The notes below the pieces were generated by a model. It worked only from the letters and a program-made list of their open reading frames with translations. It searched no databases and was not told the DNA's origin. A DNA stretch of 64,000 nucleotides from the NCBI GenBank assembly GCA_033964015.1, contig CM066913.1, positions 30,517,577 through 30,581,576 of the forward strand, given 5' to 3'. Positions 29,565 through 42,300 of this stretch are shown here, piece by piece; the stretch's first letter is position 1; every line of letters starts with the position of its first letter. The position numbers were made by a program, and so were the translations under genes. This stretch comes from Scolanthus callimorphus (Eukaryota; Cnidaria; Anthozoa; Actiniaria; Edwardsiidae).

Positions 29565-29603
29565 TAAAAAGAACAATGATGAATCTATCATCATTGTTCT
29601 TTT
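29565..29603. repeat. Short perfect palindrome
   Basis: AAAAGAACAATGATGA and its exact complement flank a 5-base centre. As RNA it would be a strong 16-bp hairpin followed by a T run. It is possibly a microRNA-sized hairpin or a foldback remnant. Confidence 0.5.
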
Positions 29604-31061
29604 TTGTTTGCCGATGTCCACGTCTACACTAAATGCCCTTGTACACTTCATTCCCTACTAGTTTAGAAACCCAATATTGAGTCAGTGTTCAATTCCAAAG
29701 TGTTGTAAATCATCACAAGAAAGCGCCGGCCTTCACGCCATTTTCTCCACTCCTACAACGCAAGGAAAAGTTTGTCAGACGTTTTGCAACTAAATTACAT
29801 CGTTACGTTATAAATCACTTGATTGTGAGTGACGTTTTCGTGTACTATTAGTGCAGTTCTTTCACGCGCGCACAGTTTGTGTCACTCAAACGATGAGTAC
29901 GACTAGCTACAACAGCTGTTTTCTATTCTATTCTGTTTTCTATACGGGTAACCCGTTTTGTCAACAGAAAGCGTGCAAGTTAGTTTACTAACATCGCGTG
30001 ACTTTCTTTCACTGACACGCCCTTTGTGAAAATGTTAACAATGTATCGCCGCGTTTGCTGTCAATTCCTATCAACTCAAGCCTACGTGCCAGGCCGAAGG
30101 GCAGTATTTTGTAGAGACAAAATATTCTATTGTGGTACCCCACTTGTCTGGCTGCTAAAAAATAGAGTTCTAAAAAATAGAGCTTTGCTTAAGGCAAGTA
30201 TGCCCTAATTGTCATCATAGTAAGGCCTACGGCAACCGCCGTGCCAGAGTCGCGCCGTTGCAATACAAAAGAATAGAAATTTCTTGATTATAAAGTTTAA
30301 CGAAGCGGCATCCTTTGAAAAAGGAAAGGTTCGACAGAAGAAGAGCGCGGCGGAAGTTCGGCGTTTGCCGTAGGCCTAACTCCCGCACTCAAACAGTCGG
30401 CCGATCCAAGACGCCCTACCCAGACGACTTTGCGGTCTGAGCGCGTAAGGCATCCGACAACGAAACAGCAGTATTCCCTAAGGTCACACCTAGAGAACAA
30501 CAAAGGCAAAAAAAATAGGCCTAAACAATTACAGTTTTGCAAGAACGATCAGTTGGTTGAGCGGTTGCAAATACCGAAGTTTCAATGAAACTGATGAAAT
30601 GAATTTGGTTGGTTACAGAAACAATAGCTATATATTTTTAGCGGGAAAAAAAAATGGTGAAAAGCTCTATCTTCCTACCAAGTTTCATGCTTTTTCCATC
30701 AAAATGAACAATTTTTCACCAAATTCCTGCACTACTGGTGCCTTGCCACACCAAGAAAGAGCCAAGAACAAAGATATTGTACAATAAAATGTGATTATGT
30801 TTCATAACAATCTCACTCTGTAAATTATGACAAAGCTGAATAAACAACAATTATTTAAAATGAAAGTATTCCTAAAGCATCCCGTCTTACAATGTATAAG
30901 GGAGAAGATATTTCCCTCCATCTCATTTGAGAATTTGTGTCTCTGGGATCACTGGATTCGTACATAGCTTGAAATGTAAAAGTGAAAAGCCGACGGCATC
31001 GCGTTATATGTACCAATATACGCTACAAATAGAGAGAAAGGACAAAACAGACAAGATTTGT

Positions 31062-31103
31062 GCCGACGTTTCGGACTCTTTACTTTCAGTCCTTCATCAG
31101 GGC
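31062..31103 (-). ncRNA. Hammerhead ribozyme-like motif, - arm
   Basis: The mirror copy of the + motif: on this strand GCC, CTGATGA (31100-31094), stem II, GAAAC, GTC, GGC. Both strands therefore encode the same motif. Confidence 0.5.
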
Positions 31104-31125
31104 GGTTACAGAAATCAGTTCAAGC

Positions 31126-31167
31126 GCCCTGATGAAGGACTGAAAGTAAAGAGTCCGAAACGTCGGC
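31126..31167 (+). ncRNA. Hammerhead ribozyme-like motif, + arm
   Basis: GCC, CTGATGA (31129-31135), stem II GGACT/AGTCC, GAAA (31157-31160), CGTC with expected cleavage after 31164, then GGC pairing with the leading GCC. Stem III is the palindrome ACGT, which needs a dimer. One extra A precedes stem II. Confidence 0.5.
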
Positions 31168-31494
31168 ACAAATCGTGTCTGTTTTGTCCTTTCTCTCTAT
31201 TTGTATTCGATTTTATTGGGACACTGCATCCATTTTGGATCCAGATCCATCGCTGTTAGTGTTTTCAAAACTATTTCAAACCAATATACGCTATAACGTT
31301 TTAAAATATGACATAATATTATTTGGCATTCTTCTAATGTAAACGCTACATACAAATCATCTGCAATAATCAAACAGAATCCCGGTTTTTGCTGTGGCTG
31401 CCAAACGATGGTGACTCCCATTTCTGCATGGTGTGCCTTGTGGTTTTTCCTTTAGGCCATTTTCAATCAAGTCATTCGGCATCGAATAGATCTA

Positions 31495-31623
31495 TAGAGC
31501 GGTTTTCATATGACTGTAGTGAAACCAATCGCAAAGTAATTACACAAATTCTGAGTGAATCCTATAGGAGTAATTACAAAGTAATTGCGAATTACTCACG
31601 ACAGTCCTCTGAAATCTGCTCTA
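31495..31623. mobile_element. MITE family A, short variant
   Basis: Only 129 bases but with the same TAGAGCGGTTTTCATATGAC start and inverted end. The core contains repeated AAAGTAATT and resembles the outer ends of the composite at 52269. Confidence 0.7.
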
Positions 31624-31995
31624 TAACGTTTTCTAATTATCTGAACTCAGCAAAGATTAAGTAGGGCAATATTTATCGAACAATAGCATATCACGCAGGT
31701 GCTTTCTTCTTTTGTGCTACAATTTGCAGCATTTTATTGATTTTCATAATTCTGCGAACTCCCACTTTACATTTGCGGACGCCAAACTGCGTTTCGGTTT
31801 CCGTCCATTAAACCAGGCGCATGGAGTTTTTTCTCAGTTTCGTGTGCATTTCATGGTGGAAAATTTGGTTTTAAAGCCTAGCTTAAGTCCTTCTTAGTTA
31901 AAAAAAAACTCCTCACAGAGTCTGCGTGAAATCACCCAGAGCTATTCAGTCGCTAAAGACGGAAGTCAAACCACTGTTTGTTATTTGGCGTAGAG

Positions 31996-32045
31996 TTCGC
32001 AGAATTATTATCAATTGCAGTTCGCAGAATTATTATCAATTGCAG
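31996..32045 (+). repeat. 25-base perfect tandem duplication
   Basis: Two adjacent identical units beginning TTCGCAGAATTATTATCAAT. Confidence 0.85.
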
Positions 32046-33192
32046 TAAATGTATTTCTGTTTTTTTCTTCTTGGCAAAACTTGTCTTTTTAATTGAATTC
32101 CAATTTATTTTAATTTCAACAACATCATTATTTATTTATTCGCTACATACATCAACGCATTTGAACTTTTACATTTAGAAACATTGTTACTTAATGAAAT
32201 ATATACAAAGAGGTCATGATAAAGCAATCTTAATATAATAAGCTATATTATGAATGAAAAAGGCTTACGTCAGTTTTTTTGCCCACAGAAAGCGCAGAAT
32301 ATAAATACTTAATGTTGAACAACTTCTTGATATTCCAAATCTAAGTTTAAACAGAGGAAAGGTGGAAAAACTTTTCCGATTCAATCTTACAATCTTGACA
32401 AGAAAAGTGAAGGTGAGGTTATTCAGCAATGTTGGTTCGAGAATACTATATCATTGTTTTAAAGCTTCGATTCGGAGGCTAGATTCCATAAAAAATAGCA
32501 CGAAAACAAGCGATATCGCTATCGATATTTTCGGCGGAATCGACTACTGACTGAACTTTCTTATATCGTATGATATTGCGTCTCAAATTCGACACAAAAG
32601 AGATGTCATATACGATTTGATATATGGAAGACACTTGGCAATTGTTAAACGGGTCTTTGGAGTTTATGGATAGTTTCTTGACAAAGACAGGGACCGTATT
32701 TTAATTCAAAAGGTAATGATACTGGAGGCTTTGGCAATTAAACGAGGTTTAGCTTTTCTTCCCAAAACAGCCGGTTTTTTATGGCTACTCTTTCGAACCT
32801 AGCTGAAAGTGTAACAATTCTATCAGAATAGTTTCATGTATCACGAATAGCCATATTGGTATTCAATATTCCTACTTCCAGAAAGCTTCAATATTCCCGA
32901 AACACATTCTGGTATTCCTTACTAGTATGAAAAGATTCATATTCCAACATAACTAGAATTAAAATTTTCAAACTATCTTTCCAAATATTCAAACTAATCA
33001 GAAAATATATTCAATATTCAAACTTATTGAAAAAGTGATATTCGATATTCAATATATCACTTCTTTCCCCGAAAATTGTAACGTTTCAAGGAATACCTTC
33101 GGGACTCACCCGTTCGAATTCAAGTTCTGAATGCAACTTTCAGTTTTTAATGAAGCGTTATTTGTCTTTTCCCAGTTTCATCAGCATCAAGT

Positions 33193-33325
33193 ATGAATAC
33201 TACTGTCAGACTTGTGTCATTACTGCTGCTATGGAGACTTCAAGGACATGCGGCGCACTGCAGAGAAGAGAGTTTATACATTGGGGACGAACAGAGAATC
33301 GGTCTCTTTCGACTGAGTGAAACAG
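33193..33325 (+). CDS. Exon 1: signal peptide
   Basis: ATG at 33193 begins MNTTVRLVSLLLLWRLQGHA, a clear signal peptide with likely cleavage near residue 21, followed by HCREESLYIGDEQRIGLFRL. It leaves in phase 1 at gtgtgg. A polypyrimidine tract with CAG at about 33175 could be the acceptor of an untranslated first exon upstream. Confidence 0.7.
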
Positions 33326-36300
33326 GTGTGGGCAGCATGTCCTAGTATGCTATCAAACACGAAAATCTGTTATTACCACTGTATGCATTGCTACACGACT
33401 TCAAAATTCACTGTTGCGATGGTCGATTGGCGATTTTTAGCCGTCAATCAAAACCAAAACGTTGGTTTCGGCTACTTCTTTGGGTCGACATTGATTTCAA
33501 AATCAACTAAAATTATTGTAAGCTATCCTTTGGCATTCTGGCCTACAATTATTAACTTTCTGACTCAAGAAAATTGACATTACAATCCTTTTGCTGAGAA
33601 TCGCAAATCGCAACCGTGAATTTTGAGGTCGCGTAGCAATGCATACGGTGGTAAGGTATGGGGAAAGGTTCAAGGATCCTTTGGCAAAATTGTTGCCATT
33701 TCGCCTGTTTTTTTACATGTATATATGTATTATATATCACAAATATTATTAATAACTTATTAATAAAGTAATAATAAAATCAATAATTATTTGTCAAAAA
33801 TTAATCAGAATTAATGATACTAAGGTGGACTCCAAAAGGTGCCAGCGATTTTTTGTATGTTCGATATTTAGGGTTTTATTGCTTTTGGAAGTTAGATAGT
33901 AACCGAAAAAGCTCGAACTGAAAGAAAAATCGTCATAAAAATGGAACAAAGGAACATTTTAAAAATAGCTGGAATACTTTTGGAGTCCACCTTAGGGTCA
34001 TCCAAGATGATACAAAACTGGGTGGTTCTATTGAATTCTGACGGACTAGAACTTGGTCAAACGAGAAAATCAGTTTTTGTCAAATAATTATTGATTTCAT
34101 TAATAATTCATTTAATAGTTGTGTTCTACCTTTTAAACGCTTTAAAATGATTTAGAAAATAACACCTATGTTGTATTGTGAATGTGCGCATTCTGATTGG
34201 TTAAAAAGCGTGTTTGTAAGAGACCTGAGAAACACGATTGTCACGCAACGCTGTCGCGCGTGTGTGTGTTATTTTCTAAAAGCAATAAAAATACTTTCTG
34301 CGTGCTCTCTGGTGTCTTACAAACACTCGGGGAATGTTGGTCGAACTGATACAAATTGAAAGACACTAGCCTTCGGCTCGTGTCTTTCAAGTTTTGATCA
34401 GTTCTCCCAACATCCCCCTCGTGTTTGTAAGAAAGCAGAGAGCACGCGGAAAGTACTTTTATTGCTTAAATATAATACGTGTACGTAGCTTAAAAGATGT
34501 CGAAATTACAACGCTTTTGGCAAAAGAGCCCTTGAACCTTTCCCCATACCCTAAAAGATCTTAAAGGAGCGGCGTCACGATTTTAGCACACTTTTAGTGA
34601 TGTAGCAAACATCCAAATAGAGCGGATTTCACATGACTGTTGTGAAAACAATTGCAATTGAGCAATCACTAGCCAATCAGAATCGAGATAAATCACAACT
34701 TGTTCCTAAATGGCTTTCTTCTCAGCCAATTACAAGCCGGACCAATTACTAAGTAATTACACAATTGTATTTACTACAGAATTTGATTGGCTGAGAAAAA
34801 CGAGTAGCCAATGAGAACGCAAAGCAATCGCAATTACATAACAAGTGTTGACAGTCATGTGAAATCCGCTCTAACTGATAGACTTACTTTGGAGTGTGAT
34901 TCCTTACCAAGCTGAAAACTATTAAGTAATGGTCCGTATAAGAACTACACTTTAAGCCAGCGGCAAATTACAGCATGCTGATTTCATCGACGATTTCATT
35001 GGCTTAGACACAAAATTCAGTAAAATTGCCATATAAAAAAACAATTTTCTCGGAATCATATTAAGAAAGTCCTGTTGTTTTTTACCAATCCGCACGGGCT
35101 GTCTGTGATATTTTTGAAATCTCGATCCAGGCCCTTTGGTCAAGGAAAAACAAAATGGCGACCGAGAGAACGATGTTTCTCAAACATCAGTTTTGGTGAA
35201 TTTTCTTGCTACATTCCGTAAGATATGAGTAAAATTACTTACAGACCTTCCAAATAAGGTAAGGGTGATTTCCTAATAAGGATGATCACTAATATCAAGA
35301 TCTTACCTAATAATGCTGTCAACATAATACAAATTTCAATTTATGTTCTTTCTATTCTAAGTTGAAGTACAATATAGGGTCCTATGTTGTTTATGCAGAC
35401 CTCTGCCCTTGTGTTATAAAGTTTGCTAAAACAAACTGTGACATTAGCCCCTTTAATAGTTTCTAAATTTTCAATAAATACAGGTTGGATGCTCGCCAAT
35501 CACGCGATAAAGACGATCTCTGTGATCTCAGAGTTTGACTGCCTGCACATGTGTATCGGACACGATAGATGCCGGTCTTTCAACTACAAAGGGGATCGGA
35601 CACTCGCAGTGGTATATGTGTACTGAATGACGAAACTCGACACACAAGACCCAATATGTACATCCCGGCCAAAGGGTTCACGTATCACGAGCCGGAGGTG
35701 AGATATGGAGGATATTACGTGGCCGCGTGGAGATTTTATCTTCGAGTATTAAAAGTGTATCTCACTAGTGAGCGTGTTCTGTTTATTATATAAACATCAA
35801 TTAAGTCCCAAAAATCCAGTTACTCGAAACTTTAGAACCCCTTTGCTTGATTTTGGTTTGCTTTGGAAGAACTGCATATAAGGAATAACTTGGGTTCGTT
35901 CCGCCATTAAATTCGCACGGAAAGCGAGATAAATTATATTTCAAAGTTTACCACATGGAGTACAATAATAGAAAAACTCCATGTCAAGCGCAATTCCTTC
36001 CAAATCCCTAGACCATTCTATATAAACTTCGACATGTATTTTCATACGGTTCCCTCCAAGATTTCTTGATGGAACTAAGTCGAGTTACTTATTGCATACA
36101 AACCTTTCAAAAGATGCTAAAATAAAGCCAATAGGTTTTGTACTTATAACCTGATTTTTGGTCACACGTTGCTCGAAACGCTAAAACAATAGCCGTTTTC
36201 ACACTAGAGGACGGAAAAACTCGTCATGACGGGTTTTTCGTCTGACGAGCTTTCCATCTGATATGAATTTAGACGATTTCCCATAAAAAATCTGTGTCGT

Positions 36301-39300
36301 CCCGGTTTCGGAACAAGATTTCCCGTCAAAAATCCGTCTCGTCTCGGGGTTTCACACTAAGACGCGTTTTCCGTCTCTAGTGTGAATACGGCTAATATGT
36401 CTTAATTTGTTTGTTAGAAAAGCTGTCATTTTCATTTACAGTCACATTGTTCTGCGAATCCCTGCCGCAACGGGGGCCATTCATGCCAACTTGTCCGGAA
36501 AGGCCATCACATCGGCCACGAATGTAAATGTCCAAGTTCTTTTACGGGCCCAAGCTGCGAATTCCTAAAAACAGGTAATTCACTTGTATAAAGAGCAAGT
36601 TCCTGATGACTGTAGTAAGACACCTACAACATGCGACCAAAGTAGCTGCGTAGGCGATGTCTTGGCTTTTATAGACCGATCCCTATTTTGACGATAGCTC
36701 CGCCCACTCATAGCAAACAATAGGAAGTTCTCCCTACGGAATTCAAAATATCCGAGCAACAAACTTGAATATCGAATATTTTTCAATAATTATTCAGCTT
36801 TTCAAGATAAAAGTATAAAATCCAAATTGCATGCAACAACTTCTAACACCTCCCTGCAATCGGTGTCTTTTCCGCGCTCTATGCCAAAGATAAAATTTGG
36901 CTTGTCCGACGTAGCAACAGTAACTAGAGGTATTACAATGAATGCGGGATCGGTGAATTCCCCGTCCCCCTTATTCGATCTCGAAAACAACATTGAGTTT
37001 TCGGGAAAAGTTTTCGGGAAAAAAGGTTTACGACACGCTGTACGGTCCTGTGATTCTTATTGTGTTTCGATTGTGTTGTTCTTATTAATTATTCATGGGT
37101 ATTTTCATGTCCTCTATGTATGACAATGGAAAAACAATAATAGTTAAAGTAAGGCCTAGGGCATACGTCGAATCTCACTCGCGTCGAATCTATTTAATAT
37201 TTGCTTCGAGGGAGATTCGACTTGATTTAATTTTGCAGCAAACGTCAAATTCATTGTACAATACACGCTTCATTTGATCCCAGGAATAAATTACAAGCAC
37301 GCTTTCCCTGCACTTTTCGTCCAACAAGTGCGCCCAAAGGAATGCGTGAAGCAGTTTCTTCTATAAAAGAATGCATTTCCCCGTGCATGCTGCGTGTCCA
37401 GTTGAGCGTGCATTTTGAATAATTTGACCCGTTCACACAACCAAATCAAAACAATGTGATAGAAAAATTATAGTTTTATTTACTACTTACTAACCGATGG
37501 TGAGGTCATTACGGAAAATATCAAACCGAAGCTTTGGTGTATCAACCGAGCCGTCTTCGGCGAGGTTGATGCACCAAAGCTGAGGTTTGATATTTCCCGT
37601 AATGACCGAACGGCAGAGGTTAGTAAGTTGTTTATTATATGGCACTTTTCTCAATTTTTACGAACCGGAAGTCGCCTCGTACATTTTCCCGCCGAAGTAA
37701 CTCAAAAAACACGCGCCCGCGTCGACTCGCTCGACAAGAAACCCGTGTTTGAAAACCATGTCACATTTGCTCAAAAGTGATCAATCTCTTACTAGTATGG
37801 ATGTCAAAATACTTCGGAATCAATTCTTTTACAGATATTTTCGAGAACATGCTTCACTTGAACAATTTTGAACTTAAACTTGAGCTTGTAACGCTTTCAA
37901 GAAAAACATCTTTAGTTTCGCAAAAGCTGGAAAGCTGCAAAACGTGTTCGTCGAAAACGAATTTTCAGATCTACACTAAACAGGGAGCCAGAACTGGATT
38001 CAACAGCATTGATAATAACAGAAAATTGCAATGTTATTTAGCCGACTGTATATTGAGGAATGGGTTTTGTACAAAAGCGGATGTCAAGTAAAAATGAATT
38101 CTACTCAACGAGATGGAGAAAGAAATATCAACGACATTATCAGTTATCGGTAAGCACAGAGTTTGAACTCGCTTTCTGTTACTATTTTTAGCTTCCAAGT
38201 TTCTTGAATTCTTAATAAATTTTGACTTTATATGTAGCTTTTACCTTTTGCTGCTATTAGGCTCCCTGTAGTTTTTATTTTCTCCGAATAGACCCGAATT
38301 CATAGCTTAGAGTAACTTTTGGCTCTGCTTTGCTTTTGTAATAGGTCATTTCTGATATTCAGGTCTTTATTTTCCTCTTGTCACGATTTTAAGATTTGTA
38401 TTACAAGAGACAAATACTGTGTCAAGTATTCTTTGTTGTGAATTTCGCTGAAAATCTTTTTTCACTTTTATTTGAAGGAGATTCGAATTTTTGCGAGTCG
38501 TGAAGTGCGAGGTCATTACGGGATTTCTGAGAGGTCATGCCGGGATTTTCTTGACCTCGAAACAGCCAATCAGAGCGCGCGTACTATCGTTGCCATATAA
38601 TAATTATTATATACTGGTCTGAGAAGCCTGTTCATCAGCGCGTTTTTCATTAGATCGGCGGGGTGCTCTTTCTTTAGAACAACTTTCGCATATCCTACTT
38701 TCTCCCGTGCTTTCAGTTCCATCCGTCTGTGTTCTCGTCATTTTCGAATACGCTGCCTTTATTTGCAAACCTGTATTTCGTAAGTCAAACATAAATATTT
38801 ATTGAGCTCAAAACAGGAACAATCCAGATAGCCTTCTTTTGTAGGAATCTGCGACACTTTATCTTTATCTGCGCCATTTTATCTTTTTGAAGGCAAGTTA
38901 ACATAGAACGCATGCTCTGTAAGGGGGGGGGGGGGAATTCAGGTTTTGTAGATGGGGGAGAGGCTGTTTTCACGACGTTTGCACAATATATCAAATTTTA
39001 ATCAATTATTTTCAAATTTGCATGATTTATGAATTGAATTCGATGCGTATTATCCACTCGAATTCAAGTCGAAGTCGAACCAATTAATTAGGGTCGGACT
39101 AATTTGCAGCAAACGTTGCATTATACATGTACCTATTTCAGGATAAATAGCTTCGACTGAATTAAATACGAGTAAAATTCGACGTATGCCCTAGGCCTAA
39201 TTTTAGCTATTTCACCTCTTTATGTTTCAGATCGACGCTCGAATTTTCAAATCAATTTTCCTAGACGATCAAGCGTTGACTACATAATGCTCAAAAGACT

Positions 39301-42300
39301 CCTCAACTTGTCGAAGTTCACCGTCAGTCTCAAAGTCAAAATCACACAAGGGACAGACCATACTTTTTTCTCGTACGCATCTAACACTCCCAATGGTATC
39401 TTCATTCATCAGCGCTCTGGGAAGCTCTGGGTGTGGGTTCAAAACAAGTATCAGTGAGTGTACAGCCTTCGTTGCTTGATTCTATTTTTATTCAAGGCTA
39501 TTTATCTAAATTGTTCAACTTAAAACTAGATCCAATAAGCAGAAGTTCGGTTTTAGTAACATCCAGGCTTAGTTTATCAATGCCTTGAGCCAATATTTGA
39601 CCTATCGAGTTCCTCATTCATGGACCTCTCTTCAACTTCCACCATAGACACACCTGAATTCTGATATAGTAACTATTAGTTAATATTTATGTTTGTGCAT
39701 GTGAAGTGAACGAACACCTATTTTATAGAGATGGATCAAACGAAAAAAATATCATGTTCAATAGTGAAAATTAATCATAAAACATACCAACCAAAATGGC
39801 ACTCCCGAAAAAACTTGCCACGCAAAGCACGGCGGGCCAAAACAGTACGTTGAATCGTGGCAGCTTTGGGACTCGGACGTGAGGCCTTTTGGGTAGCCTG
39901 GTGACTAATTTGCGGATTCATCCGACAATCCACTTCGGTAGCTCGTTTCTCACTCGTTGTTTACCGAAGAAAAGATCGGAAGGCGGGAAGCCATGGCCGA
40001 AGGAAGTAGCTTTGTTCTGATACCAAACATGACGGGCTTCGGAAAACAGAAGGCAGATTTCTGCTCTACTGGAAAGTGGCAAAATTCGAAAAACACAGAA
40101 CATAGTCGTTAGCAGCTATTTTGACCCTTGTTTTACTTTTTCCATGGAGTTACTAATCCCTTTGAGTTAATGTTTAGTGCATTCTTGAGTCTTCAAACGG
40201 AAACGCTATGTTTTTATTTTTTTGAATTTCTGTTTTGATTTCGCGCGAGACCATTTCTAGTTCTTTAGAAATCTGTGTTTTGCACGAAAATATCGCTCAG
40301 AATCAGTTGGTCAGGTTTTATGAAATGGGAAAACCTTACGGAGCTGAGAAGAATTTTGAAGGGCATGGCAGCGAGTGGAATACTTCCAGTTCAGCAAGAT
40401 AATGATGGTAGATGTGAAGTAATTAGGGCTTACTTCAGAAGGAAGAGTCTTGGCTACAAGAGGTAAGAACTGAACAACAGAAATATCAAAAGCATTCCTC
40501 CTGATTCTTCTGTCATTTTCGCGGGTTTTTCACTGCAGAGCCATGTGTTTTTATTTTCGTGTGTCGGTTGTAAGCTTACATCTTTCTGTGGATAGATTGC
40601 ACTTCGCTTTAACAGATTAGTTGAAGATATTTCGAGTTAATAATCCTCCTTGTAGTATGCAGTGCTTAAATTAATTTCCTTTTTATCCATTTACCACCCT
40701 AACCGATTGTAAAAATTGTTAGAAAAGTTAGCTCTTTTAATTTACATCCGAGCGGCTGGTCAAACCGCGCGTTTCGTTTCGTCTGTGAACTTAAACTAAA
40801 CACTACACCTCTAAAATTACATCTCCAAAATTGCTCAAACAGCTTTACAGCTCAAAGCAACTGAAATCATAGTCCATTGCAGTTTGATAAATCTGTATTT
40901 TTTTTCGCTCAGAATTCAGAATGTATAGTAGTAAATGCTTGTTAAGCTTAACTCAAGTAAGAAGTCTGAACAGCATCTAGAAAAACATTAAATTTACTTA
41001 TCAGAAATGAAAATCAAAGTGTAAATCCAATTTCCCAATCATTCAGAAAGTAAGCTAATAAACTTATGTTCTGACACTTTCACATGAAGTTATGCTTTTG
41101 TTTATCCCAAAAGTAACTAAAAGGAGAAGCTTCCATTTAACTGAAAGGAATGATTTTCAGCACAAGAGGCCAATTTCTTAAACTTATACTCACTGTGCAA
41201 TCTTTCCCCCTGTAAATGTTTCTATGCTTATACAATTCAGTGACACTTGTGTCTTTCAAAATGTTTCTGTACTTACAGAATCCTGCAATGTATATTTGAA
41301 TTGAAAAAAAAAAGTGACACAGTATGCTTTTGTTTACCCCAAAAGCAGCTCAAAGGAGAATCCCATTTAACTGAAAGGAATGATTTTCAGTACAAAGGAG
41401 GTCAAAGTCTTATACTGTGTAATTTCCCCCCTGCATATTTTTCTATGCTTAAATTCAGTAACACTAGTGTCTATCAAAATGTTTCTGTACTTACAGAATC
41501 CTGCACTGTATATTTGAATTGTAAAAATAAGTGACATATAAGTATAAAAGATGGAGAATTATCAGGAATTCAAATGGGACTGGATGAGAAAATAAGGCAT
41601 GTCAGTCACTTCAAAATAAATTAGGTAATAAGCATTGGATAGAAAATACAACAAATCACACAAAAACTATATTACAGTTATGACCTATGTATATGTTTCA
41701 TGTGTCAGATCTATAAATATAATTCCAAAGCATTCAGACCATTTAAAAAGGTGGTGGTTTACTAGATCTTGTAAGGTAACATCAATATTTTTTTATCAGT
41801 CACAATTCGTTTTGTTATCTGCAGTGCAGTTTCCAAAACCGAGACAGCTGACCTTGAGTAGTAGAAAGCTTGTGAGGAATCCATAGCTAAATCCTACTTG
41901 AAGAAGACAAAATATCTTGTGTCATATACTGCTCTCAAGTGAGTAGGCCTGCTATTTCAGTCATAAACTATTATGGCCAGCTTGAAACAGGGCAAAACAT
42001 AGGACCTAATTTTTAATTCAATAACATTTTGTTTGACAGAATTGTAACATGCTGCTATAGAGTTAATTAATTCAAATTTGAATGGCAAAACTGCAAAACT
42101 TCTACTGGAACTAGTTTTACAGATAGAGGACCATTGTATATGCTTTGGGAATTCCATGGAGGAGCAAGTGCCAGCTAAATAAATTAGTAACCTGATAAGT
42201 ACAGGAGAGCACTGACATGACAGTAGACTGTCCCATGAGTGGGTGAAAAGTATTTTTTCAAGCCTGAAGCAATCCATTTTACCAATGTTGACATTCTTTG

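Larger units (their letters stand above)
31025..31204. repeat. Palindrome carrying two opposed hammerhead-like motifs
   Basis: Arms of about 79 bases (31025-31103 and 31126-31204) are inverted copies with at least one mismatch, around a 22-base centre. Each arm contains one complete ribozyme-like motif plus flanking GACAAAACAGACA. It looks like two element ends joined head to head. Confidence 0.7.
26599..33192. other. Intergenic region between the two host genes
   Basis: 6.6 kb with no convincing gene. It holds MITE copies at 27371 and 31495, dispersed repeat copy B at about 28500-28870, a small perfect palindrome at 29565-29603, a ribozyme-bearing palindrome at 31025-31204 and a 25-base tandem duplication at 31996-32045. 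An AATAAA near 27056 could serve the LRR gene. An inverted pair, CCAGAAACATATAAGGGAGT (27000) and its complement (28090), bounds about 1.1 kb. Confidence 0.5.
33655..34552. mobile_element. Inverted-end element enclosing two foldbacks
   Basis: GGTATGGGGAAAGGTTCAAG at about 33655 and its inverted copy ending 34552 bound about 0.9 kb. A TIR element at 33820-33995 and a long foldback at 34280-34467 sit inside it. No protein motif is seen. Confidence 0.4.
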
